The notes under the pieces are model-generated. The model ran no database searches and was not told the DNA's origin. It saw only the letters and a program-made list of their open reading frames with translations. The position numbers and the translations under genes were made by a program. A stretch of DNA of 57,151 nt from Flammula alnicola (lineage: Eukaryota; Basidiomycota; Agaricomycetes; Agaricales; Strophariaceae): NCBI GenBank assembly GCA_015499995.1, contig JADNRV010000305.1, forward strand, positions 1-57,151, written 5' to 3'. Of this stretch, positions 11,385 through 22,552 are shown one piece after another (position 1 is the first letter of the stretch; each line of letters opens with the position of its first letter).

Positions 11385-11509
11385 AAGAAAGAGCGTGACA
11401 TCGGCCACTGTGACCGGCAAGTCAACCTGTGGCATGACAGGTTATGACTTGCCGGTAACCTCTAACAGGACAACCGGTCGGCCGACTTGACAGTTGAATG
11501 TCCGCCGTG
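11385..11509 (-). repeat. Right arm of the outer foldback element
   Basis: Inverted counterpart of 2868-3017. The 127 bp between the nested element's target duplication and this arm (11258-11384) is the outer element's non-coding centre. Confidence 0.85.
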
Positions 11510-12242
11510 TCTCCATGCCAAACGTAGTGTTGCCGCCCGAGGCGGAGTGAACACTTCGAATTTTCCAGTTGGGTCGAAGTGTCACCTCGAGGTACTTCGC
11601 GAGGTCGGTGTTCTCCGCCACCAAAGCTCCAACCAATGAAATGAGCAGAAAATCAAGCTAGGAAAGAAATCAAACTGGCCTGATCTGAACTCACCTCGAC
11701 AGGCACGCAACCCAAATTGATTAGAGACGATAAACTCAGCACCTACACCGTAGAAATTGCTTGATGAAGTTATTTGCCAGTCAAATAAAAACCATTTCTC
11801 TGTATTTTTGAGGTTCTGATGAGTCTAATCTATGGGTGTCAGTTTTTTCAGATATCTGAACACCCCATGTCGGTAGGATTTTGTACATGATGGCGTTAAC
11901 TTTGCTGTATTACATCCCTTTGATGAAAAGGTGGGGTAGGTTCTGCGCTAAACATGATAATATAATTGCTTGGTTACTTCTGGTATCGCGCCCAGAATGG
12001 AGACAAAAATCAAGGGAGGGGGCATAGAGCGTCGTCACTCGTGAGCGAGTCAAGTCGAACGCACAGGCAGACGCGCGGTGCCATCACGTGTCCAATTTGA
12101 CGTCGAGGTAACCTCGAACCAACTCGTCGTCAACGAAGTGATCGGAAGTGGTGCATTTTCGAACCGAGGCGAAGTCCACCTCGAAGTCACTTCGCTCCGG
12201 CGACAAGCTACTAGCCAAACGTCCAACGTGCCAGTAACGCTC
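11510..12242. other. Former upstream region of the dehydrogenase; no gene
   Basis: If the nested insertion is removed this joins 2867, so it is probably the displaced promoter side of the SDR gene. It contains GC-rich stretches with repeated CGAAGTGACTTCG-like and ACCTCGAGGTAC-like words at 11540-11610 and 12100-12200. The two blocks look loosely inverted. No coding region is recognised. Confidence 0.45.
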
Positions 12243-12911
12243 CCCGTCTTCGCCAGCTCGAGACCTGGCAATAACTACAGGATATCATACATACTTCATG
12301 AATTTCGACATCAAAACCATACCAATCGCGCATATGTCTTGTCAGAAAGACCATTCCGTCCTACAAACGGCAGAGATCCCTGGACCCATGTACTACCCAA
12401 GTACCTGCTGTTCAACAACCTTGACCTTCATCAGGATGCCACGTTAACCCAGGCGAGTCCGAGGGTGGATCAGCTACTATTATTTGGGTCTACCTTGTTC
12501 TCGATGTTCATCTCTCTTCTATGACAATCGGCGCTGGATTTCCCCTACACCAGGCACTCAGCAGGTTGTTGAAAGTGACGTGGTGCATCATGGTGGCGGC
12601 GTTGCTCAATGACGACCCATCGTTAAAAATATCTTATATCTGTCGCCAGTGCTACCACGCTATACATATTTAGTACAAGGTAAGGCCGTCAATTCAGTCG
12701 AAGAGTTTCCCGAAGAGTTTCTGATATTCGACCGTGGACTATAAAAGACGCTCAAGCAGTGGGGACGGACAATTATTAATCAAGATATTGGTGGGCGCTG
12801 TCCACTCGAGCGCTTAACGTATACCCATACCCGGTAATTGTAAGATTCTGCCTCCGTTTGTATTTCAAATTGTTACCGAAGTGTGGCACCGAAGTCAACG
12901 AAGTCAAGCGC
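12243..12911. repeat. Direct repeat copy B
   Basis: Second copy of 1-675 in the same orientation, from CTTCGCCAGCTCGAGAC to GAAGTCAAGCG. It has a few internal deletions relative to copy A and one short duplicated GAAGAGTTTC (about 12700-12720). The 12.2 kb between the copies contains the dehydrogenase and the nested transposons. Confidence 0.88.
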
Positions 12912-13193
12912 AGTTGGCTAATTATAGTGCATCAGTAAGCTCACCAGCTCCTCGCACATGAAATTCACCTCCACGCCGCAGAAAAGATTTCATATAAGTA
13001 CGTCGGAGGTTTTTAACCCGGCGTGGTGCACTCGAGGTCCGTATTGCAATGGCTCGGTAAGCCAGAAGCTTGAAGGCTGACAAACCCACTGATACCTGTT
13101 GGTCACGTGGACGTTACAGATGACGCGACCCACCGTCGATCTGAACGACCGGCAAGCAAGTCTCCCGGTAAAACGTCTGAGACTTCGAAGGGT

Positions 13194-13200
13194 TATATAA
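13194..13200 (+). promoter_or_regulatory. TATA box of the medium-chain oxidoreductase gene
   Basis: TATATAA, continuing to AATATACAC, lies about 55 bp upstream of the ATG at 13254. That is a usual spacing for a short fungal 5' UTR. Confidence 0.6.
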
Positions 13201-13253
13201 ATATACACGCTTCGAAAACTCTTCCTCAGCACCACTCCACCACCTACGCTGAA

Positions 13254-14841
13254 ATGGCTCCAGTAACGAACGGTCGCGTCATATTCAACTCTGTTCCAGA
13301 AGGTTAGCCTTCGTTCAGGCGTTTCAGAATCCTTTATTAATGATATTTCATCCAGGCTATCCTGAACCCGGAAAGACCACCGTGTATGACGCTTCGCAAA
13401 CCATCGACCCCGATACCGTTCCTCTCAATGGCGGGTTCTTGGTTAAGACTCTCGAGCTTTCCATCGATCCGTATATGAGAGGGCGCATGCGCGCACCTGA
13501 GAAGAAATCGTATTCGCCACCTTTCCCCTTGGGTCAACCGTTCGTCTCCTGAAATTTACGATGCAATGCAGTTTCATTGACTGTCGTTCGCACCAGTCTT
13601 GCTGGCCACGGTGTGGGCGTCATCGTTCGCTCGGAGAACCCTCAAGTTAAACCTGGAGACCACGTCTATGGAATACTCGGTGAGTCAACTTCACGCTCCT
13701 TTCTCAGTGAAGAGTAACGATCCTTATTTGTAGAACACCAACACTATAGCGTCAAAAAGGACCTCACGATGCTCCAAATATTCGAAAATCCGAATAAACT
13801 CCCTTGGTCCACGTTCGTAGGCGTTCTTGGGATGCCTGGTGTGTAGCTCGAATCTTTTCTTCCATCTGAACATATTCTCATTGGTTCTGGATGAATAGGC
13901 CAGACTGCCTTCATGGCTTGGAAAGAGTACGCTCACGCAAAGAAGGTACGAGAGGGCTGTCCACTCGGGGTCTCGGAATATCTAAATCCTCCCAATCGCC
14001 TAGGGCGAGACTGTATTTGTTACAACTGGGGCTGGTAAGTGTCTCCCTCCATATTCCTCCTTCGTTCCTGATGTTCCTCTTCAGGACCTGTGGGATCGTG
14101 CGTATTCACTCGGTGCATCAAGAACCAAACTCACGGATTTCGCAGACTTGTCATCCAACTCGCCAAACTGGACGGGCTCAAGGTTATCGCCTCCGCAGGC
14201 TCAGAAGAAAAGGTGAAATTCATGAAGGAAATCGGCGCCGACGTCGCGTTCAACTACAAAACTACGAGCACTGTGGAAGTCTTGGAAAAGGAGGGTCCGA
14301 TAGACATGTCAGTATTCCCCAAACATGACGTCAGCTCCGCAGGCGGATGCTAATCATTCTCCGCGAATAGATACTGGGACAATGTCGGAGGCGAAATTCT
14401 AGAGGCCGCGCTTGATGCTGCCAATATCAACGCAAGGTTCATCGTAAGATTGTTTTCTCTATAATGTTTCAAGGAAAGGTCTCATGATGGTCATAGGAAT
14501 GCGGGATGATTTCAGGATACAATACTGAACACCCGACGCCTATCAGGGTTCGTATGGTTTGTTTTCTCTATTCAAACCTGTCTCTGACGTTCCGGCAATT
14601 CATTTAGAACCTGTTCAATGTCGTTGGAAAATCCATCAGCATCCACGGCTTTATCGTCGGCCGTCTTGTGCCAAAGTACGGCGCAGACTTCTATGCCACG
14701 ATTCCTCCCAAGGTCGCCTCTGGCGAGATCAAGCATCGCGAGGACGTGTACAACGGATTGGAGAAAGTCGGAGACGTGATTCTGGCCGTGCAGAAGGGAA
14801 CCAACAAGGCGAAGGCTGTAATCCACGTCGCTGATGAGTGA
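13254..14841 (+). CDS. NADP-dependent medium-chain oxidoreductase (alkenal reductase / PTGR1-like)
   Basis: This zinc-independent MDR-family enzyme belongs to the group that reduces the double bond of alpha,beta-unsaturated carbonyls using NADPH (leukotriene B4 dehydrogenase / alkenal reductase group). Spliced reading gives MAPVTNGRVIFNSVPEGYPEPG, then LSIDPYMRGRM. LAGHGVGVIVRSENPQVKPG precedes MPGQTAFMAW, and the cofactor loop is TGAGPVGSFVIQLAKLDGLK. DIYWDNVGGEILEAAL and HREDVYNGLEKVGDVILAVQ follow, and it ends VIHVADE. Short introns follow the standard pattern (for example 13303-13355). The first has a GTTAGC donor. The protein looks full-length (about 340 aa) with no break. The ATG at 13254 fits the TATA box. 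The substrate is unknown. The next transposon inserted 140 bp after its stop codon. Confidence 0.92.
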
Positions 14842-14973
14842 ATGAACAGTCGTGGTAGTTCTAAGATAAAAAAACTGTGTACGTAGAATACAAAACTGTC
14901 TGTATAATTAGATTGCATTTTAAACGTAGACGCGTTCTTTCGAGTGTTCGCCAAGATATCAGGATCTTCATCT

Positions 14974-14981
14974 ATAATCTT
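14974..14981. repeat. Left target duplication ATAATCTT
   Basis: ATAATCTT here recurs at 18587-18594. The core TAATCTT (14975-14981 and 18588-18594) directly abuts TGGGG...CCCCA termini. Whether the duplication is 7 or 8 bp depends on whether the terminal T/A pair belongs to the element. Confidence 0.85.
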
Positions 14982-15015
14982 TGGGGAGGGGCATGGCCTG
15001 CAAACGGATCTGGCT
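14982..15015 (+). repeat. Left terminal inverted repeat of the 3.6-kb element
   Basis: It begins TGGGGAGGGGCATGGCC and continues TGCAAACGGATCTGGCT. It pairs with 18554-18587, differing at two C/T positions. Confidence 0.9.
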
Positions 15016-15470
15016 CTTTGTACATGTTTGGTCATCGTGCATTAAGCCTGGATCATGGTAAATCTGTTTTTTGGGACCAGATGGAGAGCTTTTACCCCAA
15101 TTCTTTTACAGATTGAGTAGATTTTGTGTCGCGCAGGGGGTCTTGAACGTCAATTATTTTATTTCGGGCAGCGAGTGGGAGAATCAAATTAAATCACATC
15201 TTGATTGTCAGAATTTGTGGGCCAAAGGTTCTAAACCCCCAAGCCCTCCTACTATACAGTTCAGCTGTAAAAAAGCGAAGGCGAAACGTGGTGGTGGTGT
15301 GGAGAAAAGTTGCTTTTAAATTTCACCCTGCCAAAGCCAATTAAGGAGCTTATGTAATACGTGTCCAAGACGCGTCCCGCCGTACCTACGCGCTCGCAAT
15401 GCAAAAAAAAACTACCCTCCTCCAACGTAACTCACCAAAAAACATGGGGTGATATCCTCCACATGCTCTG
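15016..15470. other. 5' non-coding part of the 3.6-kb element
   Basis: It contains the presumptive promoter of the transposase gene. An A-rich stretch lies just upstream of the ATG. No conserved site or separate gene is recognised. Confidence 0.5.
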
Positions 15471-18409
15471 ATGTCTCGAGAATACAAAAAACAGAGAAAA
15501 CGGTCAGCAAAACAACGGAAAATCACCAAACTCGCTCAGGATGCAGCAGCAGAACAACGCCGCAACCCCCTCGGAGACAGGACAAATAATGTACCTGAAC
15601 CAACACCAGCGCAGATTCAAAGACTCGAAGAGGAGAATGCAAAGCTCCGGCAAACGATCGAAGACCTCAAAAGGCAGAGGCACAATGAACGAAGGCGGAA
15701 TGCACGGCTCGCGAAGGCAGCGGAAGCACGCAAAGTCGACCTAAAGCAGGCAAGATCAGAGGCATCACGTCTGCGAGGGGCACTTGGGATCATGGGGAAG
15801 GAACTCGAGGACATACAGGAGGAGGCAGACGCGTCAATGTCACGGCTAAAGGAGAAAATACGGCAGCTTGAGGAAGCAAGAAAGGATCTGACTCATCGGC
15901 GCGTCATTTTGTGGAAGAGGTGTCGGCGACTTGAGTCATCCAAGCGAGCGCTAAAACGACGCAGGGATGAGATGCGAAAGAATCAGCCCAACAAGTTCAA
16001 GATGAAGGCACGAGGGACCTTTACACCAGCAACGCGTTCATTAATCCGTGTCATGGTCGCGTCGGGTACTGCGGAGGCGAAAGTCGGGGCTGCACTCCAG
16101 GAGATAGGCGGTGTACTTGGTATCGAAATCCCGCACAACGTGAGCAGGCGATCGGCACATAGATTTGTGGTCGAGAAAGGTGTTGCTGCCGACATTCAAC
16201 TTGTCTATGAGATTCTAAAGGCAGGAAGTAAGTAAAGCTCTCTGATAAAAGCATCAAACTAACCTGGATGTCAGAAATCACGTACAGCTCGGACTCGACA
16301 TCTCACAAACACATCGAATATGAGTGCCGGACCATCGCGCTCCAGGTCGTGAACTACGATGATCCGGACGCAAAACTGGAATGGAAATCACGTACATTAG
16401 GGATTGGTACCTCGATAAACCACTCAAGCCAGACCCAAGTCGATGGCTTGAAGCAGCGGCTACAGGAACTTGCAGAGATCTTCAATAACAGTCCTCTCGC
16501 AAAGAGAGAACACTTGCGATTTGTTGTCGACGACTTTGCGTATCGGCTGATTGGCACTAGCGGTGACCACGCAGCGGACCAGAAAAAGAGTCACGAAATC
16601 TTGCGAATCTGGCGTCTTGAAGTCATCCTCCAGCGGCTTGGCGAGGAAGCCCTCTTTGAGATGGATGTCGGTCGGGTGCTGGCAACTCTGATTGCGATGA
16701 AGGGACAGCAAATCCAAAAGGCCGGTGGACAAGAGGCCTGGGATGCACTCTCTGATGATGAAAAGGCTGGCGCAGATGCGTTAATCATTCGTGAAATTGG
16801 CAAACAAGTCTTTGACGCCCTTCCGGCTGAAGAACAAGAACGACTCACACGCTTTATTAGGACTGGGTGCTGCATGCACAAGGACCTGAATTGCGTTAAA
16901 GGTGGAGCGAAAGCCTTGGCCGAGATGTGGCTGAAGCTAAAGAAGACGCCGCCAATCCTTCTTGCGAACAAGGACAATGCTGCCGTACTTGCGCATCAGG
17001 CCAATGGTTCTGCGCCGACAGCTGCAGAGAAGCGGGCGGAGGAGGTTTCGAAACGTGGTGGTCCACAAGCAACGACTCTAGGTGGAATGCTCTTTAGGCA
17101 TAAAGACAAGAAAAAAGGGCAGCAAGACACTTACTCGTGGTACATGGAACTTCGCAACGGCCATCGCATTCCTTATCCTGACGTGAGCAACACACGATAT
17201 GGATCCCATGGCGAGGCGGCGGCTACTATTATCGTCTACAAGGAGGACTTCAATTGCTTTATGGATGACGTTCGTGATGGGAAGGACAAACCTGGAGAGA
17301 CGAACATCGAGAAAAACTTCGCGCGCGCTTTGAAGGACATACCCACTCTCACGGAACTCTGTGTCCTGGCTTTATACAACGTTGCCGTCTCCCGCCCCTT
17401 CATGAAGCATGTCAGGAAGCATGAGAATATTCTCCACCTCCGTGATTTCTTCGAAAGGAAGGCCTCGTTTTTGAATTCCGTCATTGAGAAGCCGAGTATC
17501 TGGACGGGTGACGAGATTTCATACGAAATTGCTTGCTTGGACGGCAGCGAATGGGATGAATGGTCGCAGAAGGTTTTCGACGCCGTAAAGCACCTGAAGC
17601 CACAGTTACCAGACCTGAACGACGCCGTCATTGCGTTTGTACAGGGCGCACGAGAGACCTTTGTCGAGCGATTCTCCGACGAATTCAAGGAGGGTGGGGA
17701 CATTGACCGGCTATCCGAAAGCGAGCTCAATGAACTCTACTTCTCATCGACAAACGATGCAAACGAGGGCGGATTGGGTAGTTGGAGGAAGGGACAGGGC
17801 AGAAGACCCGCGGAAACACTGCAGAAGTTTAACGCTTCCTTTGTGGCTGCGCGGAACAACACAGACGCGTTTATGAAACACAAGCTCACGGAGGATGAGG
17901 ACCATCTTTATCTTATGAGAACAGCCAGAGAGCGGGACGCGAGTGGACATTCGAGGGCACTGAAGGAAGCGCAGATGCGAGCCGATGAGCAAAAGATCAA
18001 GGAGAACCGACAGAAAGAAGTGCGAAGAGATGAGCGACGCCAGAACAAAGCAGCCGAGCTTTTGGAAACAGCAAATAAGCTCGTGGTTGTGGAGGCAGAC
18101 ATTGACAAATTGAACAATGAGGAGCTCAACCGACAACTCGACTGCTATCGTGAGCTCGAGACACGGCTCCCAGTTCCCATGGATGTCAATGACTCGACAA
18201 CCGTGGAAAAGATTCCTCTCAAGAGCCATATGAAGCTCAAAGCAGATCGCGCGATCGCACTCAAGAAGGCCGTGGCAAGGTATCAAGCTCTCAATGGAAC
18301 CGTTGAATTGGCCCAACAGCTACTTTCTGGGACAGATCCGAGGATTCCGAGCGCAGAAGCAGCAGTGGGAGGCGATCTGCAGTATCAATCCGACGACGAC
18401 ATGATTTAA
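15471..18409 (+). CDS. Putative RNase-H-fold transposase with coiled-coil N-terminus (963 aa)
   Basis: There are two exons. A 47-nt intron at 16228-16274 (GTAAGT donor, CTAAC branch, CAG acceptor) keeps the frame, giving GKITYSSDSTSHKHIEYE. Residues about 1-40 are basic, and residues about 45-170 form a heptad-rich coiled coil (QRLEEENAKLRQTIEDLK). A helical domain follows with conserved-looking ATRSLIRVMVASGTAEAKVG. The core begins at residue 254. D259 in YSSDSTSHK resembles the first catalytic Asp strand. C451-C452-M-H454-K-D456 in RTGCCMHKDLNCVKGG combines a C-x2-H with a second Asp. TNDANEGGLGSWRK supplies E750. A charged coiled C-terminus ends at residue 963. It is the only gene between the element's inverted repeats, which supports a transposase role. 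The catalytic triad is my inference. I recall similar proteins as multicopy hypotheticals in mushroom genomes but cannot assign a family name. Confidence 0.85.
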
Positions 18410-18553
18410 ACATTTATTTTACATTCCTATACCTTACTACAATATTTACAATATATTTCGTGTGCTTTCAAGACGCCATGAAAGCACTTTGGCATGTCTA
18501 GGACGATGAGACGGTGATCTACCACTTTTTGAGTGGCTGTGCGCTGAGTCAGC

Positions 18554-18587
18554 AGCCGGATCCGTTTGCGGGCCATGCCCCTCCCCA
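18554..18587 (-). repeat. Right terminal inverted repeat of the 3.6-kb element
   Basis: Reverse complement of the left terminus, ending ...GCCCCTCCCCA, followed directly by the target duplication at 18587/8-18594. Confidence 0.9.
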
Positions 18588-18594
18588 TAATCTT

Positions 18595-19360
18595 CGTCGC
18601 GCAAAGATATGTTCCTATTTCCTCGATGCCGCTCGATGCCGCGGTTTGGGATCTTCCGTAACCGGGCTTATCGGATATTGAAATTTGAAACACCTGTATT
18701 CGCCGTGGGGCTGACTGGAACTGACGCCATGCCGCACGGCATTCACATAGCTAAGTTCCCGGTCGGCAACACAACGATGAAAAGCAAAGATTGTCGGACT
18801 GTGAAGAACACTGACCTGGATGTAATTGGCCTCATCCTCATTTTTGTTGATCACTGCATGGACTAAGTACTCTGCAATTAATCTATTTCAGCAGCTCGTA
18901 GTTTCATTGATATCCAACTTTCCCAAGCTATGTACTTACCAAGCGAGAGGTAGAGCAGGCGCCGCGACGATGAGTACTACTGTTACCTATCACGTCGGAG
19001 GAGTTTTACAAATTGTTGTTCTAAGATTTCCCCATTGGACTATGTATGACTCGCTGTGATGACGGTATCCAGACGTGCCTCGACTGCGCATAAGGCTACA
19101 TATCTCCCTTGGAGAGGCAATTACGGGGGAAACTGCCCTGCCTGTGCTGCGTACGGTTACCTTCAGTCAAAGTCTGCGGTTGTAATTTCTGCGGCACTGG
19201 GGCATCGCCACTCGTGGGACTGCGCGTTTACAACCCTGGACCTGCCGCCAACACGATCAGGTCTTAAAACATTTAAAGTCTTTGAACATCAATCTCTGAA
19301 AACAACAATTCTCCTTATAATCTCCTCCTACCTCTTCTGGTCATCAACTCGACTCGTGCC
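18595..19360. other. Intergenic; probable upstream region of the first RTA1-like gene
   Basis: No gene is recognised. Open frames are short and overlap on both strands. The last 120 bp before the ATG are A/T-rich, as in a 5' UTR or promoter, but there is no clear TATA box. Confidence 0.45.
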
Positions 19361-20767
19361 ATGTCTGGTAACAATGGAACGGGTACGGTCATTGAAAAAC
19401 ACGTCTCTCAAATCCACGTTCTGACTTGAAGCAGTTGACGATACAGCTCTATATGGCTACCTACCATCGAGAGCCGTAGCAATCGTCTTCCTCGCCTTCT
19501 TCGGCATTAGTATGCGTACGTTGTTTACGCATTAGTTGACTTTCCTTTTCTGAAAAAACACCTATACAGTCGCTCACGCAGCCCAAGCTGTGAAGTATCG
19601 ATTGTGGTTCATGCTTCTGACCGCCGTTCTCTGTGGAGCTCTTGAGATTTTGGGATGGTCTGGTCGTCTGTGGTCAAGCTTCTCGCCACTTGCCTCGACA
19701 CCATTCCAGATCGAGTCCGTTAATATCTAATTCTATTCATTTGCACGTGTATTTAACAATTCTTCTTCCTACTAGAATCACTTGCACCATAGTTGCGCCA
19801 ACACCTCTCCTTGCTGCCAACTTCGTGATTTTCGGTCGGATTATTCGACAGTTGGGAGCAGGGTACAGCCGGCTGAAACCACGATTGTGTATGTTCTCTA
19901 CCTTTGCCTATCCTTTCTCGCCCGAGATTCCGATGCCAATGTTATTTTCTGCAGATACAATCATATTTACTACATGCGTAGGCGATTTTCAAGATCAGCA
20001 TCATAACCTCTCTCCTGATTCATTTTTCAGGACGTCGTATCCCTTGTCGTACAAGGTCTTGGAGGAGGAATTGCCGCTACAGCCCCCGACTTGGCCGGCG
20101 CGAATCGGGTGTGCAATCCAATTCTCTCGAGTGCCCGAGTCCTGTCACTAAGGCAATCTTATAGGGTGCCAATATCATGTTAGGTGGCATTGTTTTCCAA
20201 CTGAGTGAGTATTTTGCTCGCCAAACTTATCCATCTCATCCATTCTCAATCTATATCCTCATAATTCAAGTCGTTATCATTGTCTATGCCGTCTGCGCCA
20301 TCGAATATTTTGTGCGCTACCACAAGCGAGCTCCCGTATCATCTCGGACGATAATTCGGGACGACAAAAGTGCAGGATCTAACGATGCTGTCCGCGGAAC
20401 ATTTACGCCCAAGCTTAGGCTGATGAGTTATGCGCTCATCTTCAGTACTACCTGCCTCTTTATTCGGTGAGGAACACCTTTCAGTCTTCAAATTTCGGTG
20501 CTTAATTGGGTCTAAACATTATGACAGGGCGATCTACCGAATAATCGAGCTTGGAGATGGTTGGAACGGCAGAGTGATCCATACTCAGGTCTACTTCAGT
20601 GCGTCGCTCATAGATTTCTGACCGCCTTTCTGTCTTGACGTGAGATGTTGACAGATGTTTTGGACGGCGCCATGGTTATATTGGCCATATATACCACGAA
20701 TTTCCTGCATCCAGGTGTCCTCCTCGCTCCGCTGCGAAAGGACGAGACGATGGTCCTTGGTGCTTGA
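19361..20767 (+). CDS. RTA1-like seven-transmembrane protein (copy 1)
   Basis: This is a fungal RTA1-like membrane protein (lipid-translocating-exporter group, related to yeast RTA1/RSB1), expected in the plasma membrane and often linked to resistance to sterol- or sphingolipid-related stress. Spliced reading starts MSGNNGTVDDTALYGYLPS, using an intron with donor GTACGG at about 19385. Key blocks are AIVFLAFFGISM, FMLLTAVLCGALEILGWSGR, ITCTIVAPTPLLAANFVIFG, then RLKPRLYTIIFTTCDVVSLV and VVQGLGGGIAATAPDL. VVIIVYAVCAIEYFVRYHKR, LRLMSYALIFSTTCLFIRAI, YRIIELGDGWNGRVI and DGAMVILAIYTTNFLHPG follow, ending MVLGA. About nine short introns are needed. No stop or frameshift appears once spliced. It is a paralogue of the gene at 22746-24166. 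The exact start is moderately sure. Confidence 0.88.
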
Positions 20768-21659
20768 TACAAAGAAATTTAGTACATGTGCGGACTCGGG
20801 AGGGCGCCTAGTCTTTGATATCACCTTCGTTATGGATTTAGCCAGCTTCAAACTTCAAAGACGGACACACGTATAGCTTAATTTAAGACGCGAGATATGT
20901 AGCTAAAGTATATAGAGCGTGGAAAGTTAGTAGGTATTACTTGCTGACTGGCGTCTGCCATACCTCGGAGCCTGAGGATGCGGCAGTATCACACGCACCA
21001 ACAGCAGTTCCATCATTTTTTCTTGATCGGCGCTCGGCTGGAATGACTCTACGTAAGCTTGCGTGGTTATTCGGCAGGGCATCTCGGTCACAACAATTCA
21101 ATGTTGCCGGGGCACCTGTTCAGTAATGCCTTTGGGCCCCTCATTTGTCAATAATCTTCCATATAGATATGCATATGGTACCTAATTTTCACTGGAGCTG
21201 GGTCCTTCCAGCCGTTCACACAGCTCTTTTCTTTCTCTTGTTCACTTCGAGGGAAATATAATGGAATAGACCCTCAGTCATCAATTGGTCATCCAGTCTC
21301 TACCTATGGATGGTTTTTTTTAGTCTTCGGTGTTCAACGTTCAACGTTCATGCTTCACAGAGAACTAATAAAAGATCACCCTCGAGGCTAATCGTGGATC
21401 GTGTGCTCATCGTGCTGACTGCGCAACGGCCGGATCGACGTGTTTTGTGATGCCGGAACCGCCGGCGCGTGGGTTTTCATCCTGATCCAGACTTATTTCC
21501 GCCCACCACAGCACAATGTGAACCTACGGGTAAAACGGCGTACTTGCATCAGTGCTATGAGCTCATACCCGAGGCGTTGTTGCCTGCCGTTGGTGCAAAT
21601 ATTTCCCACTTAATTCACACCTAAGTTAAAGGGGAACTTGTAGCTCTTTACCGCTCCGT
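20768..21659. other. Intergenic, no supported gene
   Basis: 3' flank of the first RTA1-like gene. There are only short open frames. A repeated GTTCAACGTTCAACGTTC word occurs near 21330-21350. No domain is recognised. Confidence 0.45.
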
Positions 21660-21866
21660 GCTGAATTCGAACCCGCCAGCTTCCTCGTTAGACTCGTGAC
21701 CAGCCTTATATGAGTGCGAAAACCCTCGATATAAGGACTGGAAAACCGGGACTTCCCGGCTCTTGTCGCGCGCTATGATCGAAAGTGGAGTGTTCGGACA
21801 TCACCGACCGCCCTTTTTAAGAAAAAGACCTCGAAAAGGAAGGTGCGTTTTGGCAGAGCGCGTCGA
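21660..21866 (+). repeat. Left arm of the inverted duplication of the RTA1-like copy 2 promoter
   Basis: It matches the reverse complement of about 22553-22756 with moderate divergence. The strongest block is GGCTCTTGTCGCGCGCTATG in both, then CTTTTTAAG..AAAGACCTC and CGTTTTGGCAGAGC. Similarity fades near AATTCGAACCCGCC, which aligns with the start-codon area of the second RTA1-like gene but lacks its ATG. Confidence 0.75.
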
Positions 21867-22552
21867 CGGCGGTCGTCCTTGCTTGCTTGCTTCCCTCATC
21901 TACACTCACTTCTGCTGTATCTGATACCTCCAAAACCATCTTTCCGTGTCAAACTCTCCTCAAGCCAACAAGAAAATGTACCAGTAGCGCCCTCGACGGC
22001 AATGAGCTTTGCTTTGCCAGGAACTTTGGCCGAGGACAAGCTGCTGAGAAGATCACAACGCGAATCAACTTTCCAGAGCTCGAACATCCAGAAGACGCGT
22101 CTTTCCGAATGGGACCTCAGCGTATCCAATACTGCTCCTCTACTTTGCGTATGGAATGCCGGCTCTGCAGACACCGTTGAATATGGTGGATTTTGGGTAT
22201 GCGATGGAGTCGGACTGGGGCAGGCAACAATGTAGTGGATAGGGCAGATTGGACGGCTTCTGGGGACTCCTTTCCACTGTAACTATATCATGAGAAATCT
22301 ATTGCCAATGTTTGACTGTTCAACATCATCTTCTGTGTGATCAGAACTCCATCTCCCTGTCAGGAATCCGTCCTTCGTTCACCATTCTCATTATCTCAAA
22401 TTCCGTGAGTATGAAGGTACTGAAGCCATCCATAGAGAGTTGGAGCATATTCCATAGCATAAAATTGAAAGAAAGGACTACATGCGGAGGTAGGGAATGA
22501 AAACGGACAAACGCGAACGCGAGACGCGAGTTGGACGCGAGTTCGCTCTCGA
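21867..22552. other. Spacer between promoter-like inverted arms
   Basis: It contains a 130-codon open frame beginning in the left arm (21843-22235, MRFGRARRRRSSLLACFPHL) and a second in another frame. Neither has a recognisable domain. It could be a remnant of a gene once driven by the left arm, or simply the unique centre of a non-autonomous foldback element. Confidence 0.35.

Larger units (their letters stand above)
2868..11509. mobile_element. MITE/foldback element, split by the nested Plavaka transposon
   Basis: The arms at 2868-3017 and 11385-11509 are near-perfect inverted repeats starting CACGGCGGACATTC and ending in an A/T run beside GAGCGTGACATCGGCC. Each arm contains its own inner palindrome around ACAGGTTGACTTGCC, so it can fold back on itself. 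With the nested element removed, the remainder is only about 430 bp and non-coding, as in MITEs. A candidate 3-bp target duplication TCT flanks it (2865-2867 and 11510-11512), which is weak evidence. The left arm has two small insertions relative to the right arm. Confidence 0.75.
14982..18587. mobile_element. Complete DNA transposon with an unclassified transposase, 3.6 kb
   Basis: The element has terminal inverted repeats of 34 bp beginning TGGGGAGGGGCATGGCC (14982-15015 and 18554-18587, two transitions between them), a flanking 7-8-bp target duplication and one intron-containing gene of 963 codons. About 0.45 kb on the left and 0.14 kb on the right of the gene are non-coding. Nothing in it is visibly broken, so it could be autonomous and fairly young. 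The 8-bp-type duplication and the C-x2-H near the second acidic residue recall hAT/MULE/KDZ-like elements. I cannot name the family. Confidence 0.9.

Noticed and set aside
1..12911. LTR retrotransposon with the two 0.67-kb direct repeats as LTRs
   Set aside because: The interval holds a host dehydrogenase and DNA transposons. No gag, protease, reverse transcriptase or integrase was seen, and no TG...CA ends were found.
13540..13610. Frameshift in the medium-chain oxidoreductase after PFPLGQP
   Set aside because: A GTTCGT...CAG intron restores PLAGHGVGVIV, so the gene is intact.
21650..21760. tRNA-like GGTTCGAATTC word on the minus strand
   Set aside because: The surrounding bases do not form T-arm or acceptor stems. 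It belongs to the promoter-like inverted arm.
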